From Halichoerus grypus (taxonomy: Eukaryota; Chordata; Mammalia; Carnivora; Phocidae), in contig NC_135712.1 in NCBI RefSeq assembly GCF_964656455.1, positions 72,173,239 through 72,237,238 on the forward strand: a DNA stretch of 64,000 nt. The letters run 5' to 3'. The notes below the pieces were generated by a model, which saw only the letters and a list, made by a program, of their open reading frames with translations, was not told the origin of the DNA and did not search any database. Positions within the stretch are counted from its first letter, which is position 1; the number at the start of each line of letters is the position of its first letter. Below are positions 45,701 to 57,700 of this stretch, piece by piece. Both the position numbers and the translations under genes were made by a program.

Positions 45701-48700
45701 CTGAGCAGGGAGCCCAATGTGGGGCTCCATCCCAGGACCCTGGGATCATGACCTCTGCCAAAGGTAGACACTTACTTGAGCCACCCAGCCGCCCTGTACC
45801 ATGTTACTTTTTAACCTAAATTTTACAGAAACAGTTTGGGGTTCCTTTTTTTTTTTTTTAAGTAATCTCTGCACCCAATGTGAGGCTTGAGCTCACAACC
45901 CCAAGATCAAGAGTCACATGCGCCATCCACTGAGCCAGCCAGGCACCCCTGGGGTTTATTTTCTAATAAAAAATATAACTATTAGCTAGTAATAACTATG
46001 AATTGAAAAAGCTAGTAGAATCTTAGAGCTGAAAAAGACTTAAAGTAATACCTTTTTTCCTAGCCTTTTCCTTTCCTTTTCTCTTACCTCTGTCAGCCAT
46101 CTATAGACTATTTTGTATGTTGAGCTGAGTGCCAGTGAATACAATGGCCTCCCCTTGATGAGCTCACAGGTTAGCTCTAACTATGAATTCCTTCCCTCAC
46201 CTTCAGGGCAGACAGTCATATAATCTCTCTGTTATTTATCAACGTTAAATGATAGAGACCAGGTAGCTCACTCTTTCTATCTACATTTAGAAAGTTCTTC
46301 AGTTCAGTGAAGCTAAGTCCGCCTCCCTAGCCTCTGATCTAAGGACTCTTCCTTTGTCCCCTTAGTTCTCTCTGTGTATATTTTCTGGTGTCCTAGTCAT
46401 CATGGACAGAATATCTGGGATACTCTTCATCTCAAGTGCCTGTCTGCCTATGTCAGGAAACACAATTGGTGGTACTTAATTTATACGTTATATATTCAGA
46501 GGGATGATTATTTCTTGTGATCAGAATACTCCCAGTAATTCAGTTGTTGTTGTTGTTGTTTTTTAAGATTTTATTTATTTATTTGACAGAGAGAGACACA
46601 GCGAGAGAGGGAACACAAGCAGGAGGAGTGGGGGAGGGAGAAGCAGGCTTCCTGTGGAGCAGGGAGCCCGATGCGGGGCTCGATCCCAGGACCCTGGGAT
46701 CATGACCTGAGCCAAAGGCAGACGCTTAACAACTGAGCCACCCAGACGCCCCATAATTTAGTTTTTGTTAATTCACCCCATTTCAGAGGAGCTGTGTTAT
46801 GCTCTTGGCTCATTTAACCTGTGAACAATGAAATCCCTCAAATATTTTTTAAAAAAGAAAAGACTTATGCAAATCTAATCCCATATTTACAATGGAAAAA
46901 GTTTTTCACTTTGTATTTGCCTCAATTTAGGACATACAGTTACTCTGAAATATTGTTAGCGATTTGGGGCTAAGATAGGGAATTCATTTTGGTTGTACAG
47001 TTTGCTTTTCTCTCCTAGCTTTGAATCTGCCAATTTTGTGTGTTTGTCCTTCTCTATATTCTTTCCAGTCATTGATAACATTGTTAAACAGATTAGGACC
47101 AAGGGGAGAGCTCTATAACCTTTTGTGAACTTATGAAGCCCTCTGTACCAAGCATTTTGATGTGATGAATACAGATGTGTTCACAAGGATACAACAATAA
47201 GAATTGTCCCATTGTTACTATTGTTAATAAAAACTAACCCATAGAAAGCTTATTCTGTGCCAGGCACCACTGTCCTAAGCACTTTATATATTGTATTCAT
47301 TTAATCATCTCAGCAGTAAGTATAAGTGCTTATTATCCTCAGGTAGTCTGGCTTCATGGCTTGTCTTCTTAACCATTATTTCTGTTGTTTCAACTCTTTC
47401 CTGGAAACCAATGTTTTACTGAAGTTTGTTTAATAAATATTTATCACTGTATTACTTAGCCCTCATGTACCAACCCAGTAACTATCAAAATGGGGAAAAG
47501 ATTAGTTTCTACATCTGTGGTATTCCCTGAACTGTTAACCAAGTAGTACATTGACGACTGTCTTTCTGGGGCTCACCAGCTATCTTGTAGACTTGCTCCC
47601 GTACCCAAGTCTGAGTTCACAGGGAGTGGTTATGGAAGATACTGTTTCTCCCTTCTTAAGTTAGCCATCATTTACTTCTCCCACGTCTTCTGAAGTGTCT
47701 GCCATTTCTCATGATTTCCCAAGACCAATAACCAGCTACTGTTGTGTTATCATAGCTGGAATCACATCTGTCATTTGAGTATCAAACATGAATTTATTAG
47801 AAATAGTTTGATAGTCACTGTTTTCTCACCTACCTGAAATTTGGTTTTTCCTTTTACAGTTGTTTGATCCCTTCTTATTTGGGGGGAAAAAAAAATGATA
47901 GTTTTCAAGCTGAATACTTTGGTTTTCTCTTAGCCATCTGTTGCACTGTTTCCTCAAGGGATTGATTTTTCCTTTCTTTTTATTTTTAATATAATTGGCA
48001 CAAAGTCCTTTTGTTGTCTTTAACATTTTTACTGAACCTAAAGTGCTTCTAGTTTTATTAGTTTTTTTAATACACGTCCACATTCAGTTCACATTACTGT
48101 TTTCTATTTCTTTCATATTTTGAAATGATCCAGAAGAGCTCACAGTGAAGACACACCGTCTTCTTTACATTTATTGCTCATTTCTCATAGAAATTGCTTC
48201 CAGTTCTGTGGTTCTGTTATAAGGCATGCTGCCATGTTTCTTTTTGACCTGCCAGGTTTGATCATGAAATCATGTCTATCTTCCCTGACATTTTCTTTAT
48301 ATCTCTACTTTCCTAAAATTTAGGTTACTTGTTTAACTGAGTTCATTGTGTCCTATTCTGTGACGGTTACTCATTCTAACACTAGGTAATTTAGAAATGA
48401 TACAAGGTTTGCATCACTTCTAAATCCAAACCCACTCACTCTTGTTAATTCAAATTAGTAATACTGTAAATTGTCTTATTTTTGCTTTATCATCAGTAGG
48501 AATTCAGAAGAATTAACACATCCTTGAAGAGTAAATGATCTTTATCTTTTTCTTTGCATATGTGAATAATTTTCACATGTGGAGTTGTTTTGTTGCTTCT
48601 GCATTTCATCCAGAGGGGAGCTATGCTCCACAGTGCTCTGATTTATTAAAGGCAATTATAAAGGAATAGCAGTTTCCTTAAACATGCAAATCACGGTCTT

Positions 48701-51700
48701 TAAAAATGCAAATGTGAAAAGAAATTCAAATTATAAACCATGCCCTTCTTGCTTTGTGCAAAGAAGAGAATGTTAAATATTTTATCGTTAATGAGAAATG
48801 CTTTGTTCTCCAGCCTAGTGCAAAATAATGTACTGCCAAAGAATTCAGCTTGACATGGGCTTTTTTAAATGCTTGCTTTTTTTTAAAGATGTATCTGTTA
48901 CAAACGTAATGCATATTTTGTACAGGGTCCAAATAATACAGAAATGTCTAAAGTGAGGTCCGCTGCTCCTCTCATCCCCAGAGGGCACCACTGTTGATAG
49001 TTTGTTGTGTCCTTTCACTGAAAGGCTTACCTTCTCTCCCTGTTTTCACTTTTTCTGGTCTTCGTCACTTGTCTTGTCCTCTGTTCATCTGTGGCAGCCA
49101 ACTCTGAGTACATTCACTAGAGTGGAAGGTGCCGTTGTTGTACACTTCTGAGCTTTTGTGGTTTCTGTCCTCTCTTCAGGAACAGGCGAACGGGGGTGCT
49201 GGAGAAGCCAACACAGCCAAGTCTGAAAAGTCCAGTTGTGAGGAGGCTGCGGTCCCACACAGTGAGCCCGGACATCTCCCAGACTGCGGTTCCCTCGCAC
49301 TTAGTGACCTTGCCCCTAGCGATGAGGACTCCAGTGAGTACGAGGACTGTCCGGAGGAGGAGGAGGAGGAGGAGGTGTGGCAGACATGCTCGGAAGAGGA
49401 CAACAACCCTGATGAAGAGGCCTGTGTCCAGGACTGGCAGAGAAGCTGCACTGCGGATTCTGAGGCTCAGGGTAGGAAACCCCTGCAGAAGGAGTGCACA
49501 CACAATTTTAGCCACCTGGTATCAAGGCAGGAGTTGTTGGAGATCTTTAAGCAGCTGCACAATGGGAAGAAGGTGAAAGACGGACAACTCACGGTTGGAC
49601 TGGTAAGATGAAATAGGTCCTAAGATTGTTACCACATGGGTACCTTTTTTTTTTTTTTTTTTTTTTTAAGATTTATTTATTTGAGGGACGCCTGGGTGGC
49701 TCAGTCGGTTAAACATCTGCCTTCAGCTCAGGTCATGATCCCAGGGTCTTGGGATTGAGACCCACATTGGGTTCCTTGCTCATCGGGGAGCCTGCTTCTC
49801 CCTCTCCCTCTGCCGGCAGCTCCCCTGCTTGTGCTGTCTCTCCCCCACCCCCAACAAATAAATAAATAAAATCTTTAAAAAAAAGATTTTTTTATTGGAG
49901 AGAGAGAGAGCACAAGCCAGGGTGTGGGGGGCAGAGGGAGAGAGAATCCCAAGCAGACTGCACTGAGCATGGAGCCCAGTGCAGGGCTCGATCTCAAGAC
50001 CCTGAAATCATGACCTGAGCCGAAACCAGGAGTCGGACGCCCAACAACTGCACCACCCCGGCGCCCTACCACATGGGTACCTTTATTTTTTTTTTCTTTT
50101 CTTTTTTTTTTAAAGATTTTATTTATTTATCTGACAGAGTGACAGCGAGAGCAGGAACACAAGCAGGGGGAGTGGGAGAGGGAGAAGCAGGCTTCCCGCC
50201 GAGCAGGGAGCCCGATGTGGGACCCGATCCCAGGACCCTGGGATCATGACCTGAGCCGAAGGCAGACGCTTAACGACTGAGCCACCCAGGCGCCCGGTAC
50301 CTTTATTTCTAATCCATTCGTAGTTACACTGGCACCCAAGGGACCAGCCAAGCTTCTGGCATCATAGGGAACGTTATTGCCCTCTTGTTTCCCACTGGCC
50401 TTGTGGGGGTAGGTGAAGCCCAACTCAAAAGAGTGAACTCTCTAAAGGCTTATATTGGTTACACCCCTATTCATATTAATTATCTTCTCCTATCTTCCAA
50501 TTCAGCCCTACTGGTCCTGTGACTTACCGAGAGGTAGCAGAATGAGAGCGCCTTTAAGGGTGTCTTCACACTTCCAGTTCAATAATCTTACCTTCTTCTA
50601 TAGGCTTTTGGTGTCATGTGATCCTTGCCAACTTGTACTGTAAATAGTCCAGATGCATTTTAGGGTGAATCCCAACATCTTTGGGCCAAGCAAAACATGA
50701 CTGGTGCTTTAGTTGCAGAAAAACAAGGGAAAGGAGATCACATCCCTAGCTACATATATGCTAATTCTAGAGGTGGCTGTGAGAAGTGCTCAGACCTCAG
50801 AGACATACAGCACAGCTCCAGAGGCCCCATCTTGAGCTAAGGAAATGTAAGAGATTAGAGAAGGTATTTTAAAGGTCTCTCACCCAGGAGAACAAAACTG
50901 TGAGGGAAAGTAGATCATGGCAGGTTTAAAATATTCTAGCTCTTAAGTTACATGCCAAGTATAGCCAATCCTAATTGTTTTGAAGCGCTCCCCCGCCCCA
51001 AGCCTACTTACAATGATTGTAGCAGATCAACATTTCACTTCAGAGCACTAATTAAAGGAGTTGCCCCTGGAGCCAGGCAGACCTAGTATACCCCCCAGTG
51101 CTACAGTGGGATGGATTCACTCGCTGTGAACCTTGGAGAACTTATGTCATTTCTCTCAGCTTCACAGCTTTAGCTTCTTTTCTTTATATGATTGCTAAAA
51201 ATCCATTTCCTACATGCTGCCAGAAAGTCCAGCTTCCCTAAAAGCTAGTTTCTTTCTCACATTTATGGAAATGTGAAACACCTCTCCACTTCCTGAACGT
51301 TTTACTCTAGAAATCCTGAGAATAGGTTAATTTACTCATTCTATGAACATTCATTGATCACGTGCCACAGGCCAGGCGTCCTGCTGGTCCGTAGCAGTGT
51401 ATCAGGGGACCAGACAGACACAGTCCCCACCCTCCCAGCGCTTGGTGTTCCGGGTGTCGTGAGTGCAAGAGGACATCCAGCGGCCTGTGGGAGTGTATAG
51501 TGAGGGAGCCTGATCTGCAGAAGGTGGGGGAGATGACAGCAACAAAAGTGCCCTCCCCCCAACAAATGACATCTAAACAAATAGTAATATGTCATGTAAT
51601 CAAGATATAAATAAACACAAAACATGAGGAGAATATTGAGAATAATGAGCAGTTATCTGCAATCTTTATGTAAGAGGTTGCACCTTAAAGTATAATGTGA

Positions 51701-54700
51701 GTTTTTGACAAAGTGACAGTAAAAGGGCCTTCCAGGCAAACAGAAGGTAAATGTTTAAGCAAAGCCCCAGGAATGGAAATATGTTCATGGAATAGCAGAT
51801 AACAGTATGGCTAAGTGTGGAGAGGAGTGAGAGCGAAGACTGAAACAGTAGATGTTGTATGTTATGAGGCCTGGAATAGAGGTGGAAGGTTTGGGGTTTT
51901 ATGTTCGATGGAATCGGTATTTATAATCTTCCAGTCACACTGATAGAGGATTCTTAGAAGTAAGAGGGAATTGGATTTAGAGGCATAGGGGCAAGCCTGA
52001 GAAAAAGCCTTGAGCAAGGCTGCCATGATTTGAGCACTTATTTGAGAACCTTTATATGATCCTGCTAAGAGTAATTGAAGAGCTTTAGTGGCTTACTAAC
52101 CCATATCAAGTAAATGTGCCACTTAAAATTTTTAACCAACAAGACAGAAGCTTCCTAACAGGTTATTAAAAATTAAAGATTAATTGCATGTGGTGATGAT
52201 TAAAAATGTCTATCTGATGCTCGACTTCACCCACAGTGTGAAAAATACAGCGGAAACAGTGAAATGCCTGTAAGATGGGACATTGTGGGGAGAGCTGGGA
52301 ACAGGGGGCTGAGGTTTACTGTAACATCTGCTGTTACAGCAAGACCTATACAAATAAAATGTACTTAGCTTGACTGTTCATCACTGGAAACATGTCTGAA
52401 TAAATACACCCATACCACAGGGGAGAAAATTGTCAACAAACAGCATCTATTTCAAATAATCTTTTGAAGCCACCAAACACTTATGCCCCTGTTGCACTAT
52501 GTTTGTATTATCTTTGGGTTCGACAGATAGTGTTTGACTCTTCAGTAACTTAGGTGTCTCTCGCAGGTAGGCTACCCGAATGTTGGTAAGAGTTCCACAA
52601 TCAACACCATCATGGGCGACAAGAGAGTGTCTGTGTCTGCCACACCTGGCCGCACCAAGCATTTCCAGGTATTTCTGCACCATCAGCTTCTGGATTTCCT
52701 TCTCAGCCAGGTCCTCCCTCTGGGTGTTTCTGTGACGTTCTTTGCCACTTGTGTGCTGGTCTTGTCCCTTCCTCTGCCGTGTGCCCAACATAAACTTCTC
52801 ACTTGTCTTTCAGACCCTCTATGTGGAACCTGGCCTCTGCTTATGTGACTGCCCCGGCTTGGTCATGCCATCCTTCGTCTCTACCAAGGCAGAGATGATT
52901 TGCAATGGAATCCTCCCAATTGACCAAATGAGAGACCACGTCCCCCCTGTGTCACTAATATCCTTCCTGCTTTGCAAAAATTGGCTATTGTGTGTATATT
53001 AGGGCTTCAGGTTTGTTTGGGACATTGCTTTACATTGGATGTATTCACGCCTGCTATTGAATGGAAAAACCTGAAATACTGACTAGTGATCTGCCCGTTT
53101 GTGCAGTGAGGTAGCATCAGGACTGCGGGAGTGGAACCTCCTGTCCTGATGGTGGCAGTGTCCCTGGTATCAGTGGGAGAGCACAGGCTTTGGATCGCGG
53201 CCCCCAGTTGAGTCCTGACACTGGTGTTTTGACTCTGTGTGTGACCTTGGTAAGCTTGCTTAGCCTTCCAGAAACATCCCTTTTCTGAAAAATTCCAAAA
53301 AGCTACTTCACAGTTGATGGTGAGAATTTAATCGTTAATGCCAACATTTATTGCGTGCTTACTGTGTGCTTCGCACAACACTTACCAAGTAATCTCATTT
53401 AATTCTTAAAGCAACCCTTGACATGGGTACTGCTATTCAATTTTTTCAAGCTTGAGGAAAGTCAGGCACAGAGAAGTTAAATAATTTGCCAAGATCTAAC
53501 AGCTAGTAGGTAGCTAATTAGGAACTCTGCCACCTTCCAGCATAATGAGTTACCTTATGTGAAGCATCTAGAATAGCGTCTGATGTGAAAAAAGTACTCA
53601 AAGATAGATCTGTTAAGAACAAAGTGTCTTTTTTTTTTTTTTTTGAAGATTTTATTTATTTATTTCAAAAGAGAGAGACACAGCAAGAGAGGGAACACAA
53701 GCAGGGGGAGTGGGAGAGGGAGAAGCAGGCTTCCCGCCGAGCAGGGAGCCGGATGCGGGGCTTGATCCCAGGACCCTGGGATCATGACCTGAGCCGAAGG
53801 TAGACGCTTAACGACTGAGCCACCCAGGCGCCCCAAGAACCAAGTGTCTTTAAGATTTTACCCTCCTTACAAGCCAATGAATTAGTCTGTTACTGTCCCG
53901 TGGGTACTGGTGGAAGACAGGAGACTCCATGAGACTGGCATACTGATTTTGTTAGTTTATAAGTACGCTAAACTACAGTTCTTGACAAGATCCTTGCCAC
54001 AGCTTTTCATGCACCCCAATTTAATTTCTCTTTCTGTAAGACATAATGAGGAAGAATTCATTTACCAGGATAGGTAAAATATAGTGTATCGCTAAAATAG
54101 AATAGTATACAGTAGTTAAAAATACTGCAGTAAGGGGTGCCTGGGTGGCTCAGATGGTTAAGCATCTGCCTTCGGCTCAGGTCATGATCCCAGGGTTCTG
54201 GGATCAAGCCCCACATTGAGCTCCTGCGGTCTGCTCGCTATATCCTGAAGGACTACGTCAGTTAGAAGCGGGGAGCCTGCTTCTCCCTCTCCCTCTGCCT
54301 CTCCCCCTGCTCATGCTCTCTCTCTTTCTTTCTCTACCTCTGTGTCTCGAATAAATAAAATCTTAAAAAAAAAAAACAAAAAACACTGCACTAAATGTAC
54401 CTGTAGTGACTTGGGTAAATCTCACAACATTACATATACGGTATGACACCATTTCTGTAAAAAGTGTCATCTCGCAGAACCGTACTTTGTTTTAATAGAT
54501 ACTCATGAATGTGAAAGTCTGCAAAGTGGCCTGGCGGCTATACCACAAACTCCACTTACCTCCAGGTGGCAGGAGGGGCTGGTACAGTGTTCCAAAGGTT
54601 TCCATTTTCAGTGCATTTTTTTAATAGATGACATTGTTACTACCTCCTGATAGTTGGGAACACAGATGTCACGTTACTGAATGCTTCTCTGTATATTTTC

Positions 54701-57700
54701 AACTTCTCTGTGAATTAGTAATCAGGTGTGTACTGAGCATTTATTACAAGCCAGGTTAGGTTGGGTTCTGTGGAGGCTAGAGGCATGAATCAGCCGTGGA
54801 TCCCGCCCTTGTCGGATTCACTCTGGAGGGCAGATGGGGCATGTGCATGAATAACTGGTACAAGGTAGCATGGTGTTTAAAGAGAAAAAAGAGTATTCAA
54901 AAATTAATGAATAACTACCCTTTTTTTCTGGAGAGGTGAAAAAGCTTCTGTCTTAGAAGTGCTGAATTAGGGGCACCTTTGTGGCTCAGTCGTTAAGCGT
55001 CTGCCTTCAGCTCAGGTCATAGTCCCAGGGACCTGGGATTGAGCCCCGCATCGGGCTCCCTGCTCAGCGGGAAGCCTGCTTCTCCCTCTCCCACTCCCTC
55101 TGCTTGTGTTTCCTCTCTCGCTGTGTCTCTGTCAAATAAAATCTTTTAAAAAAAAAAGTGCTGAATTAGGAAGCATGTGTCAGAAGCTGTGGTGGGGCGG
55201 GGGTAAGTTCAAGGGAATGGATTCCTTGACAAGCTTATGTTTGCCAGAATATTCCGAGACATGTCTTAGAAGCTACCTATGGCATTAATATCATAAAGCC
55301 TAGAGAGGATGAAGATCCCCATCGACTTCCAACATCAGAAGAACTGTTGACGGCTTATGGATGTGAGTTGTGATTTATTTTATTTTATTTTATTTTTTTT
55401 TTTTTTAAGATTTTATTTATTGAGAGAGAGAGAATGAGACAGAGAGAGCACATGAGAGGGGGGAGGGTCAGAGGGAGAAGCAGACTCCCTGCTGAGCAGG
55501 GAGCCCGATGCGGGACTCGATCCAGGGACTCCAGGATCATGACCTGAGCCGAAGGCAGTCGCTCAACCAACTGAGCCACCCAGGCGCCCGAGTTGTGATT
55601 TATTTTAAAACATGAACAAAAAAAGTAACAACATAGTTAATGAGAGAACTACTCCTGCAAAGATACAAATTCACATTTTTCCTTAGCATTTGTCATGTCA
55701 TCTTCCAGCGTTGACACTTTTGTTGTCTCTGTGGGCCTTGCCCACAAGCTGTTCTGGTGGTGGGTTCAGAGTGCAACAGTGAGGGAGAGCTGACTGCTGC
55801 CTGAGTAGTTAGTGTGTGTTAAGCGCTTTCTAGAGTTAGAGAAGGAGATGATTTGAGTCCCTGGCCTCTTCCGGTCTGCCCTTTGTGGACCTTCACGGTT
55901 GCAATCAGTCCCGTTCCGGGGGCACATGTCTTCCCATGCTCTCCTGGTCTCGGGCCCCTCCCTGTCGGAGGCCTACATGCGGACCGGGTTGAAAGCTCCC
56001 ACAGGGCGCACAGGGCGAGCCGCTGTCACGTGCTTGGAAGACAAGGCCCTTAGGGCATTCACTGTTTCGTTGGTACTCAGGTGTAGATACGGATTCTGAC
56101 TGAGGCCGTGTTGGCTTTTTCTGGAGTCTTCTCCCTTCTCTCCTGTTTGTTGGGAAGAAAATGAATATGCTGTCATAGCAGGATAGGAGAGTTGTGAGGG
56201 CAGCATGGGAAAGGAAAGCCTTCAGAGATTGGGACAGAGTGGAGCATGGTCAGGATGGGAACACAAAACAGCCTTCCTCGCCTTCCATCAGTCCCTTGGA
56301 AACCTTGTTTGACATTAAAATGAGTCCACCGCTCTCCCACCTCTGTGTCTTACCCCAGTTCTATGTGGGAGCTATCTGCCTATCATTCTTCAACTGATTG
56401 TGATTTATTTACCTTAAATACAAACTTTAAAGGTGGTCTGGAGGAACCTACGTCTACCTAAAGAAATAACAATGTTAGAAACATTTCCATACATCTATGG
56501 CATGCCTTTAAAGGAACTGCCACCAACAGGGAAAGAGTTCAGGTTATTGAGTGATTTGATACGAAGAGAAAAAACTTGTATTTTTCTCACAGAGAAAGGT
56601 GATTTGATATGAAACACACTTAAACCAGCACTTGAACTTAGTTTAGTTGGGAGACTTTAAAGAGGATAAATACTAAGCAGTTTTGATGAGACTGGTGTAG
56701 TCACAAAATCACAGAACTAGGAAAGACCTTAAAAATCATGCCACCTTTCACCTCACGCCACCTTTCACCTCCTTTTTTTTAAGACAATCTGAAATCAGAG
56801 CATGAAATGACTTATCCACGGTGGTGTCTGGTCAGTGGTGTAGCCTGGATGAGAACCCATTTCATAATCCAGACATCTCTCTGGTGCCAGAGCCTGAAAG
56901 ATGGGGAAGGTGGACTTCCACCAGACTTCCCATTTAGTTTGACTTCCAGATAAGATAAAATGAAAAGTAATTGAGTTTGAGTTTTTTAAGATTTGTCATC
57001 TAAATCTGATAAAATCAGAATAAAAATGGATGACCACATATGTACAGTTTCTAGGATCATCTGCAGGTCTGTAAAGAATAGTTTCTGACAGTTCATTTTA
57101 AAAGATGTTGCTAAATAACTTAATTTGCATATCTTTAAATACTAGTGAAATGGGACATCTGTCCATACGTTAGCGATTTCTGTTTCTTCTGGGAATCACC
57201 ATTTTCTATGCATCTTTTGTTGTCTTAATGATTTGTAGGAGTCCTTTGTGGTTTCTTTAACCCTGTAGACACTACCAATTTTAATAGCCTTTTTTTTTTT
57301 TTTTTTTTCCTTTTTGGCTTGATGAGGTTTGGTGTTTTACTTGGGGAGGGCCTTCCCTATCTCAGAAGGACAAAATTGTTTCCCTCTAATATCTTTTTTT
57401 TTTTAATCTTTAGATTTTTAATCTGCCTAAATGTGTTTTTGTGTATTATGTGAACTAGGGTTCTCACCATTTCCTTCTAAACATGACAGAGCCTACTACA
57501 CAGCTACTAGGTGAGGAAGCTGAGTTTTGAACCCACCTGTCTGCCAAAGCCCATATTCTTAACCACTGTGCTCTGCTACTCCCTCTAACTGAGTCAGTAT
57601 TAGAGGGGTCTGTATAGTATATTGGAGAAACTGGAAAAAGCATAGATACATCACTAAACAAAAAGAGTCTTACCGTATTGCTTTTGGTTTTGCTAATAAT

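Larger units (their letters stand above)
45137..49179 (+). other. LSG1 intron 7
   Basis: 4043 bases with three antisense SINEs in the first 1.6 kb. After that there are only old fossils, including MIR/L2-like sequence at about 47215-47345. No further exon was seen. Confidence 0.8.
49603..52566 (+). other. LSG1 intron 8
   Basis: 2964 bases. The first 700 hold a nested set of three SINEs. The rest has an L2-like fossil at about 51330-51480 and otherwise nothing recognised. Confidence 0.85.
52958..55238 (+). other. LSG1 intron 10, U12-type (minor spliceosome)
   Basis: The intron starts ATATCCTT, matching the first eight bases of the U12 donor consensus. TTCCTTGAC at 55222-55230 matches the U12 branch-site consensus TTCCTTRAY, with the branch A at 55229. 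Joining to the conserved VCQNIPRHV puts the 3' end at CTTAT/GTTTGC, 9 bases beyond the branch A, giving AT-AT termini. A CAG nine bases further on (ending 55247) would give an AT-AG intron and remove V-C-Q in frame. Confidence 0.85.

Noticed and set aside
52814..53002. LSG1 exon 10 reading through to a stop at 53002
   Set aside because: The codons after 52957 (ISFLLCKNW...) are not conserved and coincide with the U12 donor ATATCCTT. The conserved continuation is found at 55239.
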